DNA of 64,000 bases. Source: Darksidea phi. Taxonomy: Eukaryota; Ascomycota; Dothideomycetes; Pleosporales; Lentitheciaceae. A model generated the notes under the pieces. It was not told the DNA's origin. It saw only the letters and a program-made list of their open reading frames with translations, and did no database searches. Position numbers and translations under genes: made by a program. The stretch lies in the NCBI GenBank assembly GCA_030770425.1, contig JASJFT010000134.1, forward strand, positions 1 through 64,000, in the 5' to 3' direction. Positions 1-11,226 of this stretch are shown one piece after another. Position 1 is the first letter of the stretch. Every line of letters begins with the position of its first letter.

Positions 1-165
1 ATACTGAGCCTGATACTGAGCCTGATACTGAGCCTGATACTGAGCCTGATACTGAGCCTGATACTGAGCCTGATACTAAGCTTGATATAGGCCAGCCATC
101 GAGCTCGATATCAGCCAGTTGCTGAGCCTGATGTTGGGCCTGATGCTGGGCCTGATGCTGAGCTC
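1..165. repeat. 12-bp tandem repeat, decaying rightwards
   Basis: A perfect 12-bp unit (atactgagcctg) runs head to tail for about six copies from the window edge. It then decays into variants of the same theme (gatgctgggcct and similar) until about base 165. The array probably extends left of the window. The unit is a multiple of three, but no gene is evident around it, so it is most simply a minisatellite. Confidence 0.85.
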
Positions 166-485
166 GATCCAATCAATCCATCGGGCCCGGACCCCGTTTA
201 ATAGTAAGTAAGAAAATTAATAAAATATATTATAATACTTTAATCTCTAAGAGGGCCGGGACGGCCCTTAGAAAAGGGGAAGCTATATTACGCCTACTTC
301 TATTAAAGAACGCCTAGACTACTACCAGACCGGCTATAGTCGCGTGCCGGACCCTATATAGTCTAGTGTCCCACCACTACGTCTCCATAAGGGTTTGTAT
401 TATCTCTCTTCGAATGCTATCCTCTGCTATCTCAGTGTTTCCGTGCCTGCCTGCCTGCCCTATCGTGCTTCACACTAGTACTGTA
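166..485. other. Intergenic, AT-rich in part
   Basis: About 200-245 is very AT-rich (runs of ttaataaaatatattataat type), followed by moderately GC sequence. I see no gene, RNA or clear element. It lies downstream of the FAD oxidase that ends at 486. Confidence 0.5.
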
Positions 486-2444
486 CTACACATTCTTCAA
501 CAGGAATCCACCGTTCTGAAGGTTCTGGAACATCTCAGTAGGATCGTACTTGGCTGCGATCGCCTTCAGTTTCTGCACGTTCTCCTTTCCGTACGAAGCA
601 ATCGGATTCTGATCCCGAGATGCATCATTCATGAAGATGTACGGGACCTCCAGGCCGCGCTGTTCGCTCTGCTGCTTCCATACATCAGTAGTAGCGATCG
701 GAACGGAGCGGACGGTTGTGTCATCCTCGGGATTGGTCCAGTCGACGAGTGTTGTCCACCCTACAATCATTTAGTATCTTACTACCAAAACCTTACATCA
801 AGGCGTCTTACATTGATGAGTTTTCTCAAGAATACCCATGGGATTGCCACCTTTGGCCTTGCTAGCTTGAGCCAAGCCGGCGGGAATAGGCTGGAGCACA
901 AAGGTCATGTTTGCATCAGTGCTGGCGTGGACAGCAGTGGCCTTTTCTTTCCAGACAGCATAGACGTCTTTGTAGAGTTGAGAATCAACACCGGAGCTTA
1001 TGCCCCGGTAGTCATGCCTGGCACATTTTTTAGCGGGTCGTCATTTGCATGGAAAGTAAGATTCTTACCGCATTGGGCCTGTCGAAGAGACCGAGGCCAA
1101 GACCTGAGTGAGGCTCGAAACCGTCCCATTGGTAGGGGGGACGGCGACCATGGCAGGGATGAGCTTGTTGAAGGGCTCGAAAACAGCGGGTGGGATAGTA
1201 GTCTTGGAGTAGAGCAAGCCGACAGTGATTGAGTCGAGGCCAATGATCATAGCAACAGTGGACTTGAGATCGGAAGAGCCTTTATTCTGCCACTCGGTGA
1301 AGGCATCAATGCAAGCATCTGCTTGATCAGGGGTGTAGATGGAGACTTGGTACCATATGTCGTGGACAGGGATGGTGTACAAGTCGAACTTAGTGACGAT
1401 ACCTGGTGGACTGTGAGATGTGAATGCATACTGAGTGGAAAGAATTACCGAAGTTAGAACCTCCGCCCTTGAGACCCCAGAACAAATCAGCGTTTTCCTC
1501 CACATTGGCATTGACGATACGTCCATCAGCCAAGACAACCTAAACAATGTCAGCCGTGGCTATACCGGTAATTGAGAGAACAATCACCTCGAAGTTCTTT
1601 ACATTGTCTGCCGCAAGGCCATACTCACCGGAGAAGTGGAAGAACCCGCCTATGTCATGCTCGTTAGCTCTGCTTTTGCGGCATCAATTGAGTTGCGTAC
1701 CTCCAAGAATCACACCTGCAACACCGACCTGGGGGATACGGCCTCCAATCACACTGAGTCCGTAAGGGTCCAATGCTTCATAAACATCTCCCCAACGTCC
1801 ACCGGGACCCAGACTGACAAATTTCTTGTCGACACTAACAATCACTTGGTCTAGCTTCTGAAGATCGATAAGAACGCCAGGTTCGTCAATGGAAGACCAT
1901 CCCGGGTTCGGCGAATGACCCCCGCTCCGGACCGCGAACCGAATCTTGAAAAACCGGATTGTCCTCAGAGCCAGGGACACATCGTTTTTGTTTTGCGGTA
2001 TAATTATACAGGTTGGCAGTTCCCAGCACGTCTGCGACCTTAAATTTGGCAGTCAGTACCAATAGTAACGTGTTGCAAATATAAGACTGACCAGTTCTCG
2101 TTTACTACGGTTTGGTTTACTGGCTTTGTATCCACCTTGCTCTCCCCAAGAACCAACTTTAACATTGCGCATACAGACGCAGTCAAGGTTGCTACAACGT
2201 AGCTTTCCCCTTTTACTAATGCGGCGACATTAGTGTCGTTGTTAAGTACTTGCTCGACCAGCTCGGCCTGCTTGGCCGGAATGTCTAACGAATTAACAAA
2301 AGTTTGGATTTGGGGCTCCATGTCGGCTACTGCGCGTAATGCAAAAGAAGTTCGAGGAGATTTATCTAAATAACAGTGAGGTATAAAGGAAGCGGCTATC
2401 GCATTCGCGCCTAGAAGGCAACCGATCCAGTGAAGTGTAACCAT
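486..2444 (-). CDS. Berberine-bridge-type FAD-linked oxidase, secreted (copy 1)
   Basis: Seven exons, read as 2444-2092, 2038-1701, 1649-1588, 1539-1449, 1402-1069, 1017-812 and 760-486, join in frame into 552 residues. The N-terminal stretch is hydrophobic and looks like a signal peptide. The PCMH-type FAD domain shows the ENWS-like entry motif, the RSGGH motif whose His (about residue 158) normally carries covalent FAD, and the [15 protein letters not shown] core. The C-terminus holds the BBE motif with YDP. The family oxidises alcohols, sugars or secondary-metabolite intermediates with O2; the substrate here is unknown. The position that holds the second FAD-linking Cys in bicovalent relatives is Ala (YGLAADNV), so single covalent attachment is predicted. 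No frame break was found. It is divergent from the rhodopsin-like gene at 3790. Confidence 0.85.
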
Positions 2445-3789
2445 TATTATGTACTATCGAAGGCCAAGGGTCTGCTGCAGAGAGTTCTCAATTATCGGGT
2501 GTGACCCCCGGTATGCGTGTGGTCCAAAGGGAAGGCGACAGGCAATGTCATATAGTACCTGTGGCCTTATGCAACATCCCTTTTCGCCAATCGCTTGCAG
2601 GGAGGATCTTCTCGAGGTCCAATAAGTGGCTATAGATAGCTCTTGTCTAATTGGGCCCTGCCCCCTGCTAGCGTTTGGCGAAAATCGCATGTTCGCGGCA
2701 CAGCACCCGCAAGCCAATATAGTTGTATCCCACTCTCTTTCTTCTTTTCCATGGGTGAAAATCTTCCCTCGATTAAATACCTCACTCGCTGCCGTCTCTA
2801 GTCTATCCGTGTGTACCTTCTCGAAGGTATAATGTAGATCCTTTGCTTGGTTAGAGGTTGTTGGCACGAAAGACGGCGGCACTGCAAGGATATGGGTAAA
2901 CCCTTGTCAAAATCACTATGCGGCCAAGCCAATATATATATCTCACGTCATGGTCAAAGATAAGACCGTCCGGAGCCCAACATGCGGCGTAAGCCTTAGC
3001 CCCCAATGTTTGATGATAAGTCAACAACTGGGATCAGCCGCAGTACACGCATGGATGAATGCATGCTACAGAGCTAGCTACAGGACGGAGCACTCTGCAG
3101 GTAACGACCGGGGCGTGCTGCAGCGGCAAAGTATAGATAAGGCAATGATTATTGGATCTATGAAGGACGTGTGTTTGCCATGCCGTTCGCCTTGTCTGCC
3201 GAGACCGATCTGGTTTTGTCGGCAGGGTTCTCCTCTCTTAGTCCTGAACAATATACCTGCTTTGCGGCTTGTGGTCGGCCAAGGCCGACGTGCGCCCGTC
3301 ACACGGTCCCCCCTCGCCCGACCGAAGCTATTATGGCGTTCGGGATATTTCTCGTAGGAAATATGTTGATGCGTATCCGAAACACTGTAAGCCACAGTAC
3401 ACTAGAAACCCGAGCCGGGGGGGCTGTACAAGTTTCGGTGCCACCCGTAGTTGCCACGGAAGTTCGTACAGCCTGCTTCGGTACGTGCTTGATGTGGGAG
3501 ATGTTAGCGCGTAGCGATTACCCGCCCCACTCCGATGGACAAAGATCGCACAGAAGGGCGGCACTAATGCAGGGTAATATTCTCATTACCAATATGCAAC
3601 CCTTGATTCTTACGCACTGCACACCCCATTGAAATTTTCTGCCGAAGGCTATCCACCGATGTGCATGAACTGCGGCTAAACCGGTGTGGGGGCTGGTATG
3701 CCCCCTAAAAATAACTATATCACGAAGAAGGCCCATCGTGGACAGCCTCGCCTCGCAAACGATCAGCTACACAAGCCATCTCGACTACG
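2445..3789. other. Intergenic region between divergent FAD oxidase and rhodopsin-like gene
   Basis: 1.35 kb without a convincing gene. Open frames on both strands here (for example 2454-2882 minus and 3171-3632 plus) overlap each other, match no family I recognise and show no domain signature. The region should contain the promoters of both flanking genes, but I cannot assign specific sites. Confidence 0.5.
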
Positions 3790-5061
3790 ATGATACCGCC
3801 ACCGAATGCCATCAACAATGAGCATAAGCGATATGGTGTCGCGATGGGCATCGTAATTCTGGGTACCATATCAACGTTGTTCACTGTTGTAAGGCTGTGG
3901 TATCGTGCTGCCTGCCATACAATCGGGCCTGACGACTTCGCCATCATTCCGGCACTGGTATGTAGAATAACTAGACATTCGATGCTAAGATCTAACGATT
4001 CCAGTTTTTGTATATTGGCTGGACGATAATGGCTGTTTATATCAACCTTAACGCTGGAGTTGGCAAGCCCTTGTGGGAAATAACATTGCAAGAGTTTTCG
4101 ATCTGGTTCAAGGTGAGCCGTCGGGGAGAGCAGGTATTTGTACTCCCAACATATTAACTCCTTCAAGGGAATCGTCGGTTCCGCTCTTCTCTACCCTGCA
4201 ATGTCGGCCAGTATCCGGGTTTCCGTTCTCTTGTTCTACAATCGGATCTTCGGCAAGACTATGGTCTCACTACGCCAAGTAGTGTGGGCATTACTGGCGC
4301 TTCAAATTGTTTATGTTATAGTGTACTCTATTCTTCCAGCATTCATCGCGCACCCGTTCAACATGATCTGGCATCCGCTTGAGAGAGGAAAATACATGGA
4401 CGACTGGTTCTACTATAACACTCAGGTGGCCCTCTATAGCACGAGCATGGCTTTCGACATTGTCCTACTCTTCTTCCCTGTATATCCTGTCCTTCAACTT
4501 CATATGACTGCAAAGAAACGCATTGGAGTTATCGCAATGTTCATGTGTGGAGCAGCGTAAGTTCTCTCGAGAAGATTTAGATTCATTAAGCTAATTCTGT
4601 CCCAGTGCAAGTATTGCGGCGGCATACAAACTTGCCATTTTCGTAACACAGATGGCAAGGTACACTGCAATTGACCCTATCTGTACGCTTCGCCGCACTG
4701 AAAGGTCCAATCAAGCTAACAAGATTTATCAGGGCTTAACTACCAAATGAGCACCCTCGTGCCGCCACAGTTCGACAAGTACGGCATGACATTCTGGATC
4801 CCGTCGCAAGTCGAGCCAAGCGTGGCTCTTATAGGTGCTGCCCTTCCGGCTCTACGTCCGTTGATCCAAAATGCCGCTCAACGGGTCATGACAGCCTTAA
4901 CGTCCTACACAAGTTCTGAGGCTAAGTCTCGCGGACAGTCGGGAGGACAGTCATGGAACCGATCGGGTGTAAAGACGCCAGAGAGATCGCTGCTGGATCC
5001 TGGTACTGGGAATTACATTGAGCTTCGTGAGCGTGTCTCAACGCAAGATACACCGAGATAG
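3790..5061 (+). CDS. Rhodopsin-like/PTH11-type integral membrane protein (copy 1)
   Basis: Five exons (3790-3957, 4005-4112, 4168-4556, 4606-4682, 4733-5061) join in frame into 356 residues. The protein has a short polar N-terminus and several hydrophobic helices. It carries hallmarks of the fungal rhodopsin-domain family: DDFAIIPAL after the first helix, GVGKPLWE in a loop, a SVLLFYNRIF helix, and IDPIW before the last membrane segment. The polar C-terminal tail ends with a TGNYIELRE-type motif. Members are multi-pass plasma-membrane proteins proposed to act as receptors; no ligand can be deduced. Exon structure matches the broken paralogue at 11227-12538, including a 108-nt second and a 77-nt fourth exon in both, so the two arose by duplication. 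No frame break is seen. Confidence 0.85.
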
Positions 5062-5074
5062 TGATGGGGATAAG

Positions 5075-6479
5075 CTATACCCTAATAATAATATGTGACA
5101 TCTGATTCCCCAGATACCCATGATGGCTCTCATCCTGCTTCAGGAGGTGTAGTATATCACTGATGTCATCTGGAAATATTCCCTCCAAAGAAGTCCCAGG
5201 CGCCGCTACCTGTCCTGTGGACCGTCTGTTTTCCTTGATATGTGCAGCTGACGTCCAAAATTCTTGTACTGACTGAAGGAACCTTAGCTTTGAGATCTCC
5301 CTCATTTTGCTTCGCGAAACTCCATGCGCAGGAAGCACATGACAAACGTATGGAATATAATGACCACTTGCAGAGAAGATCATACTAGGACCGCTCAAAA
5401 CCATCTCAGGTGGGTTACCATCTAGCTTGAGAGAAACCCGTCCGGATGGTCTTGGTTCATCACTGGCCGGAATACGCCAATCTGGGACCCAGGAAGGGAA
5501 TCTTGCACTAAAGGACTCTTGCGACCGCGGGTGGGCCAAACGAGCTTGGAGGATGGCCCACCCCTTGCTCGCGGACAATGCCGCTTGTGCAAATTTGGTG
5601 TACGCTGATTCCAGTGGCTCGCATATCAGTCGTAAGAGTGAGAAGTGTGTACAAAATATCCAGGGGGTCACCACATTGACTTGATTCAAAGGTCGACAAC
5701 AGATCGAAAATGCCTAATTTTTGGGCAAGAGGTTCAGATATCGTCCGACTTCGGTGGCGGCTGGAGCCTCTTCGATTGTGATAGCGGTCCGCGTCCGAGG
5801 TATTCCACTCTGGCAGCATGTATACCTTCGACCAAAAGCTCCACGGAGTGATGATCCGACTGACGACGTTGATAGAGGACGTATCTTCGATGGCTTTCAC
5901 AGCCTGTTGAACTGGCCAGAACGCAGTTTGGAAACGAATCCAGGAGATACTAGCGCTGCCGTACGGGAGGGCGACTTCGTGGTTCAAAACGAGCTCCTGG
6001 ATTATCCATCGTCGAGAGAAATAGTCTAAACTCACGACCCTCCCCAATACTCGGCAGTGCGCGCCCCGTTCGTTCACAAGGGTTGCTCGAGACAGCTTCG
6101 ACAGCCTATCGAAATCATCCTTAACATCATTGTTACCCTGCACCAGCCATGTCAGCACACCCCTCGCCTTCTTGTATATGTCCCGCATCATCGGAATCTG
6201 GAAGTTCTTCTCGTCGCGATTCTGTTGATTGATGCAAACAGCACCCACCCAGATCATCCGATCTGGAGTTGGCTGTCGCAGCTTCGTCAACGCGTCCTTT
6301 AGGTTGGAGGTTATCTTGAGATAGCCCGGTGCATTTTCATGGTACAGTTTTTGTGAAAAGACTGGCACCCCCAAGGTGTATGAGAGGGCTTCGTGTTTAT
6401 CCTCGTGGTCGTTGATATCGCCGACGTCGAAGGTGAAGCGGAGTTTTGCTTTGGGATCGAGGGATGCTTTGAGGGTCAA
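5075..6479 (-). pseudogene. HET-domain protein, frameshifted and lacking a start codon
   Basis: The minus strand encodes a HET domain: EALSYTLG, then IWVGAVCINQQNRDEKNFQIP, then DPLDILYTLLTL. HET proteins trigger cell death after non-self recognition between hyphae. Two defects are visible. First, the frame has no ATG before the domain: upstream of the conserved RVLTLK start the frame meets TAA, so the N-terminus is missing or lies in an unseen exon. Second, at about 5620-5640 the frame changes. Residues up to LTTDM are in one frame, and EPLESAYTKFAQ through FPSWVPDWR to the stop at 5075 are in another. No GT-AG intron joins them without removing the conserved DPLDILYTLL motif. A sequencing error could explain the shift but not the missing start. 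Confidence 0.75.
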
Positions 6480-6659
6480 GACGCGAATTTGTTATGTAGA
6501 AGGCAGATTTGAGTATACGTAGGGATCGATTCTACGATTGTAGAAGGAGATAAAGGCACACAAGTGTCAAGTGGGGTGGCCGAACAGACTAATAGACACA
6601 CTGCTCACGCCGTCCTCGGTACTGTAGATATAGGTAGAATGATATTAATCTACTACAGC

Positions 6660-8223
6660 TTACCTCAACTTGAACCCACCCGGAACGAGGTAAGTGAAAA
6701 CGAGCCCAGGATCATACTGCGCCCGTACCTTCTTTAGCTTTGCTACATTATCCGTGCCATAACTTGCAAGGACGTCCTGATCCCAACTTGCATCGCTCAT
6801 GAACCTGTAGTCAATATTGCTATCCTCCTGATCTATGGCTTTGTCGATCTTGGCAATGAGGCTTTTGGTGGCCTCGTGCGCCACGGAGTCATCCTTAGCA
6901 AGCCAGTGCCCGGTGTCGAGTACCCACCATGTCTGATTGGTGCGGTCCAGGCCGAGAGCGTTGCCACCTCGTGCAATTCCAGCGTCGACAAGGGAGGTAG
7001 AGATGGGTTGTAGACCTAGTGCGAGCGACCCGGCATTGAGACTCCCGATGGTCTTGACTTCAGGGGATGTGGTAACAAGGGAGCCAATCTTCTTGTAGAG
7101 GTCCTCGCTAGGGGTGAAGCTCGTTGTGCGCCAGTCCCAGCGTGGAATGTCGGGCACGCCTTGGCCACTCATCATCTCGCGCAAGGTCTGGATTTTGGTC
7201 GTGTCTGAAATCGTCGGAATTTCGTAAAATGGAGCAAATGCAGGAGGCGAAGCTTCGGGCTTAAGGTAGACCATGTTGAGGACGACGCCAATGGATTGGT
7301 TGGTCGGAAAAGCTTGCATCATAAAATTGGCGTAGGGATCTTTAGTGGGTGTAGACTGATACTTGTTGGCAGCCTGGAGAAGCTTTGGGAGGTCGGTGAA
7401 GTTGTAGAACTTGACACCACCCCAAACTTGGTAGATTGGGTACGTCTTGAGAGTGAAGCTAGTGACAAGACCTGATCACATCGTCAGTCAGTCAAGCCTT
7501 ATATTCGGCGCAGCAACGTACCAAAGTTGTTGAGTCCACCTTTCAGAGCCCAGAAGAGATCCTGATTCTCTCGGGCATTGGCGTTCACGGCCTTCCCGCC
7601 AGCGAGAACTACTTCGAAGTTCACAACATTGTCGCATACGAGACCGTAGAGATCTGAAAGATATGACAATCCACCCATAGCCACGTAAGTAAGCACCACA
7701 GAAGTGAGGAGAAAAGTCGCTTACTGCCCAAGGTCAATCCGCTGACTCCAACATCCAGAACTCTACCGCCAACAACAGTAACTTTGTATTTTTCGAGCTC
7801 GCTGTACACCTGACCCCAGCGAAGGCCTGCACCAATGGTGACGACATTCTTTGTCGCGTCGTAGTCGATGCGATTCAGCGAGACCAGGTCGATTAAAACA
7901 CCATCGTTGATGTTGGCGCCAACCGGTGACGGCATGTGGCCACCCGAGCGCATGGCAAAAGGGATAGCATTTTTCGTGAGGACGGCGACGATCTGCTGCG
8001 CCTGTGCAACGTTTCCGGGCTGGACGATGCAAGTAGGTTTTGCCCAAGCCGTTGCTGACCAGTTCTCTGTCGCTAGTGCCTGGTAGGTAGGGTCATTGGG
8101 AAGGATGGTGATGTTGGCGAGGGTTGATTTGAACTGTGAGCATGTGCTCTTGGCCTTGGAAGGCAACGCAGCGTGAATGGTGGAAGCGCTTAGCAGCACG
8201 AACAGAAAGGTGGAAGACACCAT
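6660..8223 (-). CDS. Berberine-bridge-type FAD-linked oxidase, secreted (copy 2)
   Basis: Exons 8223-7725, 7653-7522 and 7471-6660 join into 480 residues with a clear signal peptide ([18 protein letters not shown]). I chose the ATG at 8223; an in-frame ATG at 8232 is three codons upstream. The FAD domain has ENWS, RSGGH (His about 96) and [12 protein letters not shown], and the BBE tail has YDPG. Unlike copy 1 it keeps Cys in YGLVCDNV, so FAD could be bound through both His and Cys. One oddity: the only AG usable for intron 1 (7654-7655) lies inside the normally conserved GGLSYLSD stretch. Splicing there stays in frame but removes about seven residues, and the place where an acceptor is expected reads TATG. 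It may be a weakened gene. It lies next to a cupin pseudogene on the same strand. Confidence 0.75.
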
Positions 8224-8810
8224 AGTTCCCACGTAGCAGATGCGTGTTCCACGGCGGTTCGGGGCCGGCTGCTTTTAAGGGACTTGGTTCGTATTCGTGC
8301 GGGTAAATAGTGCCCAAGCCTACGACGACTCTGGTTGGTGGTCGGATGGGGCAAGAGACGCGGAAATGTGGCGTAGGTGATTGCAGGCCTCGGTGACGGG
8401 TTCAGAGCCCATACTAGGCTTAGGCCAGCCAGTACCCGTACCCTGTACATAGGGTAGATGTTGCCAACTCCGTAGTGGAGAATATGCCCTCACCTTCGAC
8501 TAGGCCGCTTGGTATTTCCTCTGCATACATGCAGGCACGTCTCACACACCCTCCCCCATGGGGAGTCTAGCGCCGTGTTTTGCTCGGTAGGCGTCGTGGG
8601 CAATGGTTGGCTGGCTAGATACCCTTGAACTGCCCTTGTAAGCCTCCTCGCACGGTGAATTCAGGACTTTGCACGGTGATTCTGAGGCTTCGCACGGCCA
8701 GAATCTACCTTAGCAACTCTTGCCAAAAGGGCGCGCTGGACTACCGCACAGGGTGGAGGGTGCATTGAATGCTCTAAAAAAAAGCTACGGTACGGAAGAG
8801 ATGGTGAACG
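8224..8810. other. Intergenic, nothing recognised
   Basis: About 590 bp upstream of FAD oxidase copy 2 and downstream of the cupin pseudogene. Short open frames only; no domain, RNA gene or repeat recognised. Confidence 0.5.
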
Positions 8811-9564
8811 TCAATCCCCTTTTGAGGCTTTTGCAAAACGCCGCTGAAATCGAGACTGCTGCATGCGCTCATACGCCGACTCCCAGTCCACGCTCCATTT
8901 GCGATAGAAGGGTTGGTAGCCCAGCAAGCTTCCGATCTACCTACCTAGGACGATGCTGAATGCGATAGAGGCATAGCGTCCGAAGGGTACCCACCAGGGC
9001 CATGAAAGATACGAGGAGCTAGCATCAAACATCTAGGGTCACGGTCAAGGCTGACATGATGCGCAACCCGCGGTAGGACTTCCTGAAAGAATCTGCAAGA
9101 GGTCGAACTGTTTCCCGTTCAAGAACACGTCGTCCTGATAGCCATACTAGTTGGAGAAGAAGACGTTGTCCAAGCGGAAGGCCTCCGTAGTCTCGGCACC
9201 AGAGAGGATGAATCTGCAAACCTCGGCTCCGTCGTCCGGAGGCGGAGAGAGTCGGTGGTGAGACCAAGCCTTGACCGTGTATTCACCATGGTCGGGGGTC
9301 AGGACGGTTTCGACGCCATCGACCTCGACACACAGCCGACCCTCATACTCATCTTGGTAAGGGTGGAAGTGCAGAGGTGGCTTCTGAGAGCCGAGCCTAA
9401 TGAGGTGAGGGTGCTTGAGCTGGAAGAGAACCTCGAAGCAGAAGGCACGCTGTGGATGTGAAATGACTCGGGTTGTTAGCGATTTGCGAGTTTCGCAACC
9501 AAGGATAGTCGCCTTACGCAATCACGGGATGATCTTTGTCCGGCCTCGAGGGAGGCGATGCCAT
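8811..9564 (-). pseudogene. Cupin-domain protein remnant with RIP-like stops (copy A)
   Basis: The minus strand from about 9470 down encodes a small cupin: PPLHFHPYQDEYEGRL (metal-site HxH...E pattern) and VDGVETVLTPDHGEYTVKAWSHHRL. Past residue FFSN the frame hits TAG at 9147-9149 where relatives carry Trp (WYGYQDD). After more stops it resumes with SWPWWVPFG, then meets TAG at 8937-8939 where copy B has Trp (GRWLGG), and ends at 8811 after LLGYQPFYRKWSVDWE. Both Trp losses fit TGG to TAG, a G-to-A change. The likely start is ATG at 9564, with an intron beginning near 9517, though its phase does not match cleanly. The function of intact relatives is unknown; they resemble copy B at 13652-14393. 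Confidence 0.75.
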
Positions 9565-11226
9565 GTCAATGCGGGCATGGGCCTGGCTGAGCGAGTGGGC
9601 ACGGGGCAGGCGTTGCTGGAGGCCTCTGGAGTGATTTGGAAGCAGTGGAATGAAGCACGCGGCAGACGGCTGAGTTAAAGCGAAGCACAGAGGATGTCGT
9701 CTATGCAGGCGCTTGTCGACTCAGGCCGAGATGCACCACGCATCCCATGCGGAGAGATGGCCGGCGCCCCCGTCAGTCTTCACTGGGAGCTCGCCGAAGT
9801 CTGCCAATTCTGCTGTGCCACGGGCGTGCAGGGCGAAGCCTCCTGGCACGGAGGAGCTTGGATCGTTGGTTGCTCGCTGGGCTGGAGACGGCGTGGACGG
9901 CACGGCATATACTCGCGCCACCCGCCCACCTAAACCCCAAATGTCGGCGGGTGGCGCGAGTACCCTGCAGCCCAGGAGATAGTTGGTACAATATGGTAGG
10001 CATTGGTAGCAGATATGGCCGCCCCGCCAAGAAATTCTGCCCGCAGTTAATATCTATTTACGCCCCGCGAGCCCAGAAGCTGCGGTTGGAGGAAGTGCCG
10101 AAGCGGCGCAGGTCGCAAGTTGATGGGCTGACAGGCTCATGGCTGGTGAATGGACGAGCCGATCCGAAGGTTGGGGGCGAAAAGCGCGGAATGTTACTCC
10201 ATGTGTACACTGCACGCACGGACCCATCAACCCGCTACCCCGCGCCGTCCCGCACGCTAGCCCACCAACAGCATCAACCTCCTCCCTCCGTCCTCTCCAT
10301 CACTTCCCCCGTCGCCGCATGCTATCGCTCATTCATTGCGCACTCAACGAGATGTCATGGCGTATTCAGCAGCAAGACCCGTCGCCATGGCCCCACCAGC
10401 ATACCAGAAGCCATTGCCAAACCACCACCACCACCACCAGCTCTCCGTCCGCTGAAGTTCCACCTTGCGGATCATCAGGCCTAGCGACGCGACGGAGCCC
10501 CCGACTGCGAGAACATGATAGAGCATGCTGGTGCCGCTGAGCTATCCCGCCGCTGCTAGAAACCCCGCCATCAATGCTAGCAGCTGCTATAGGAGTGTCT
10601 TGGTCTGGTCGCGGTATAGCCTAGAGTTTCATGTATCTATTGGTACTGAGCTCGCAGCTTAAGAACTGTGCTATAAGGCGTAGCTAGTGTAGGTGGGTCT
10701 CGGGGGCAGGGGTAGAGAGAGGATCCTATACGATCTAATCGATCGTTATGGAGAGAACCGGGGCCTAAACGGCATAGTCTCGCAGCGCTCGCTGAGCTGC
10801 CTGCAGGGCCACGCATGAAACAGCCCGTAGGCCTGACCATTCAACGCACTCCGATTTCCTCCTCCTTCCGGGATCGTTCGACCCGGCTATTTGGTTGATG
10901 CCCGTATTATTCCCTATATAGACGTGTGCCCGCTTTTCTAAGGCTAGATATGAGAATTAATTAGTGTCAGCCTTGGGTATGTCCGTTGCCATCTCCCTCG
11001 AACAGCTCGGCTCCGGTGACGCCGAAAACTACGATTTTGTCTTTTTCTTTTTACCTGTAGGGCAAGCTATATTCTAGTCTTCACCTGAGACGATCATTGT
11101 GTAAGCCGTATAATCATACATCTTGCGTAAATTCGGGCATTCAAAGTGGCTCGCCCTAGATAAGAGTATAAGTGAAATACGTGCGAAACCCGATATAGCC
11201 TCGTCGTTTATGACTTCTGCCCCACA
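9565..11226. other. Intergenic, nothing convincing
   Basis: 1.66 kb between the cupin remnant and the broken rhodopsin-like gene. 9690-10540 is GC-rich with overlapping frames on all sides. One (10344-10526, minus) has two hydrophobic stretches, but its run of Trp comes from a simple ACC repeat at about 10421-10438. No domain is recognised. 10560-11226 has no coding signal. Confidence 0.5.

Noticed and set aside
366..1232. Long plus-strand open frame of 288 codons
   Set aside because: It is antisense to exons of the FAD oxidase at 486-2444, whose minus-strand exons carry clear family motifs; the plus frame has no domain.
2454..2882. Minus-strand frame of 142 codons upstream of FAD oxidase copy 1
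   Set aside because: No start context, domain or recognisable motif, and it overlaps an equally plausible plus-strand frame.
10344..10526. Possible 60-residue membrane protein on the minus strand
   Set aside because: The Trp run is an artefact of an ACC microsatellite, and the two hydrophobic stretches alone are not enough.
9694..10540. Several overlapping frames in GC-rich DNA, up to 245 codons
   Set aside because: All frames of both strands are partly open because the DNA is GC-rich; no motifs, and runs of Pro or Trp derive from a simple repeat.
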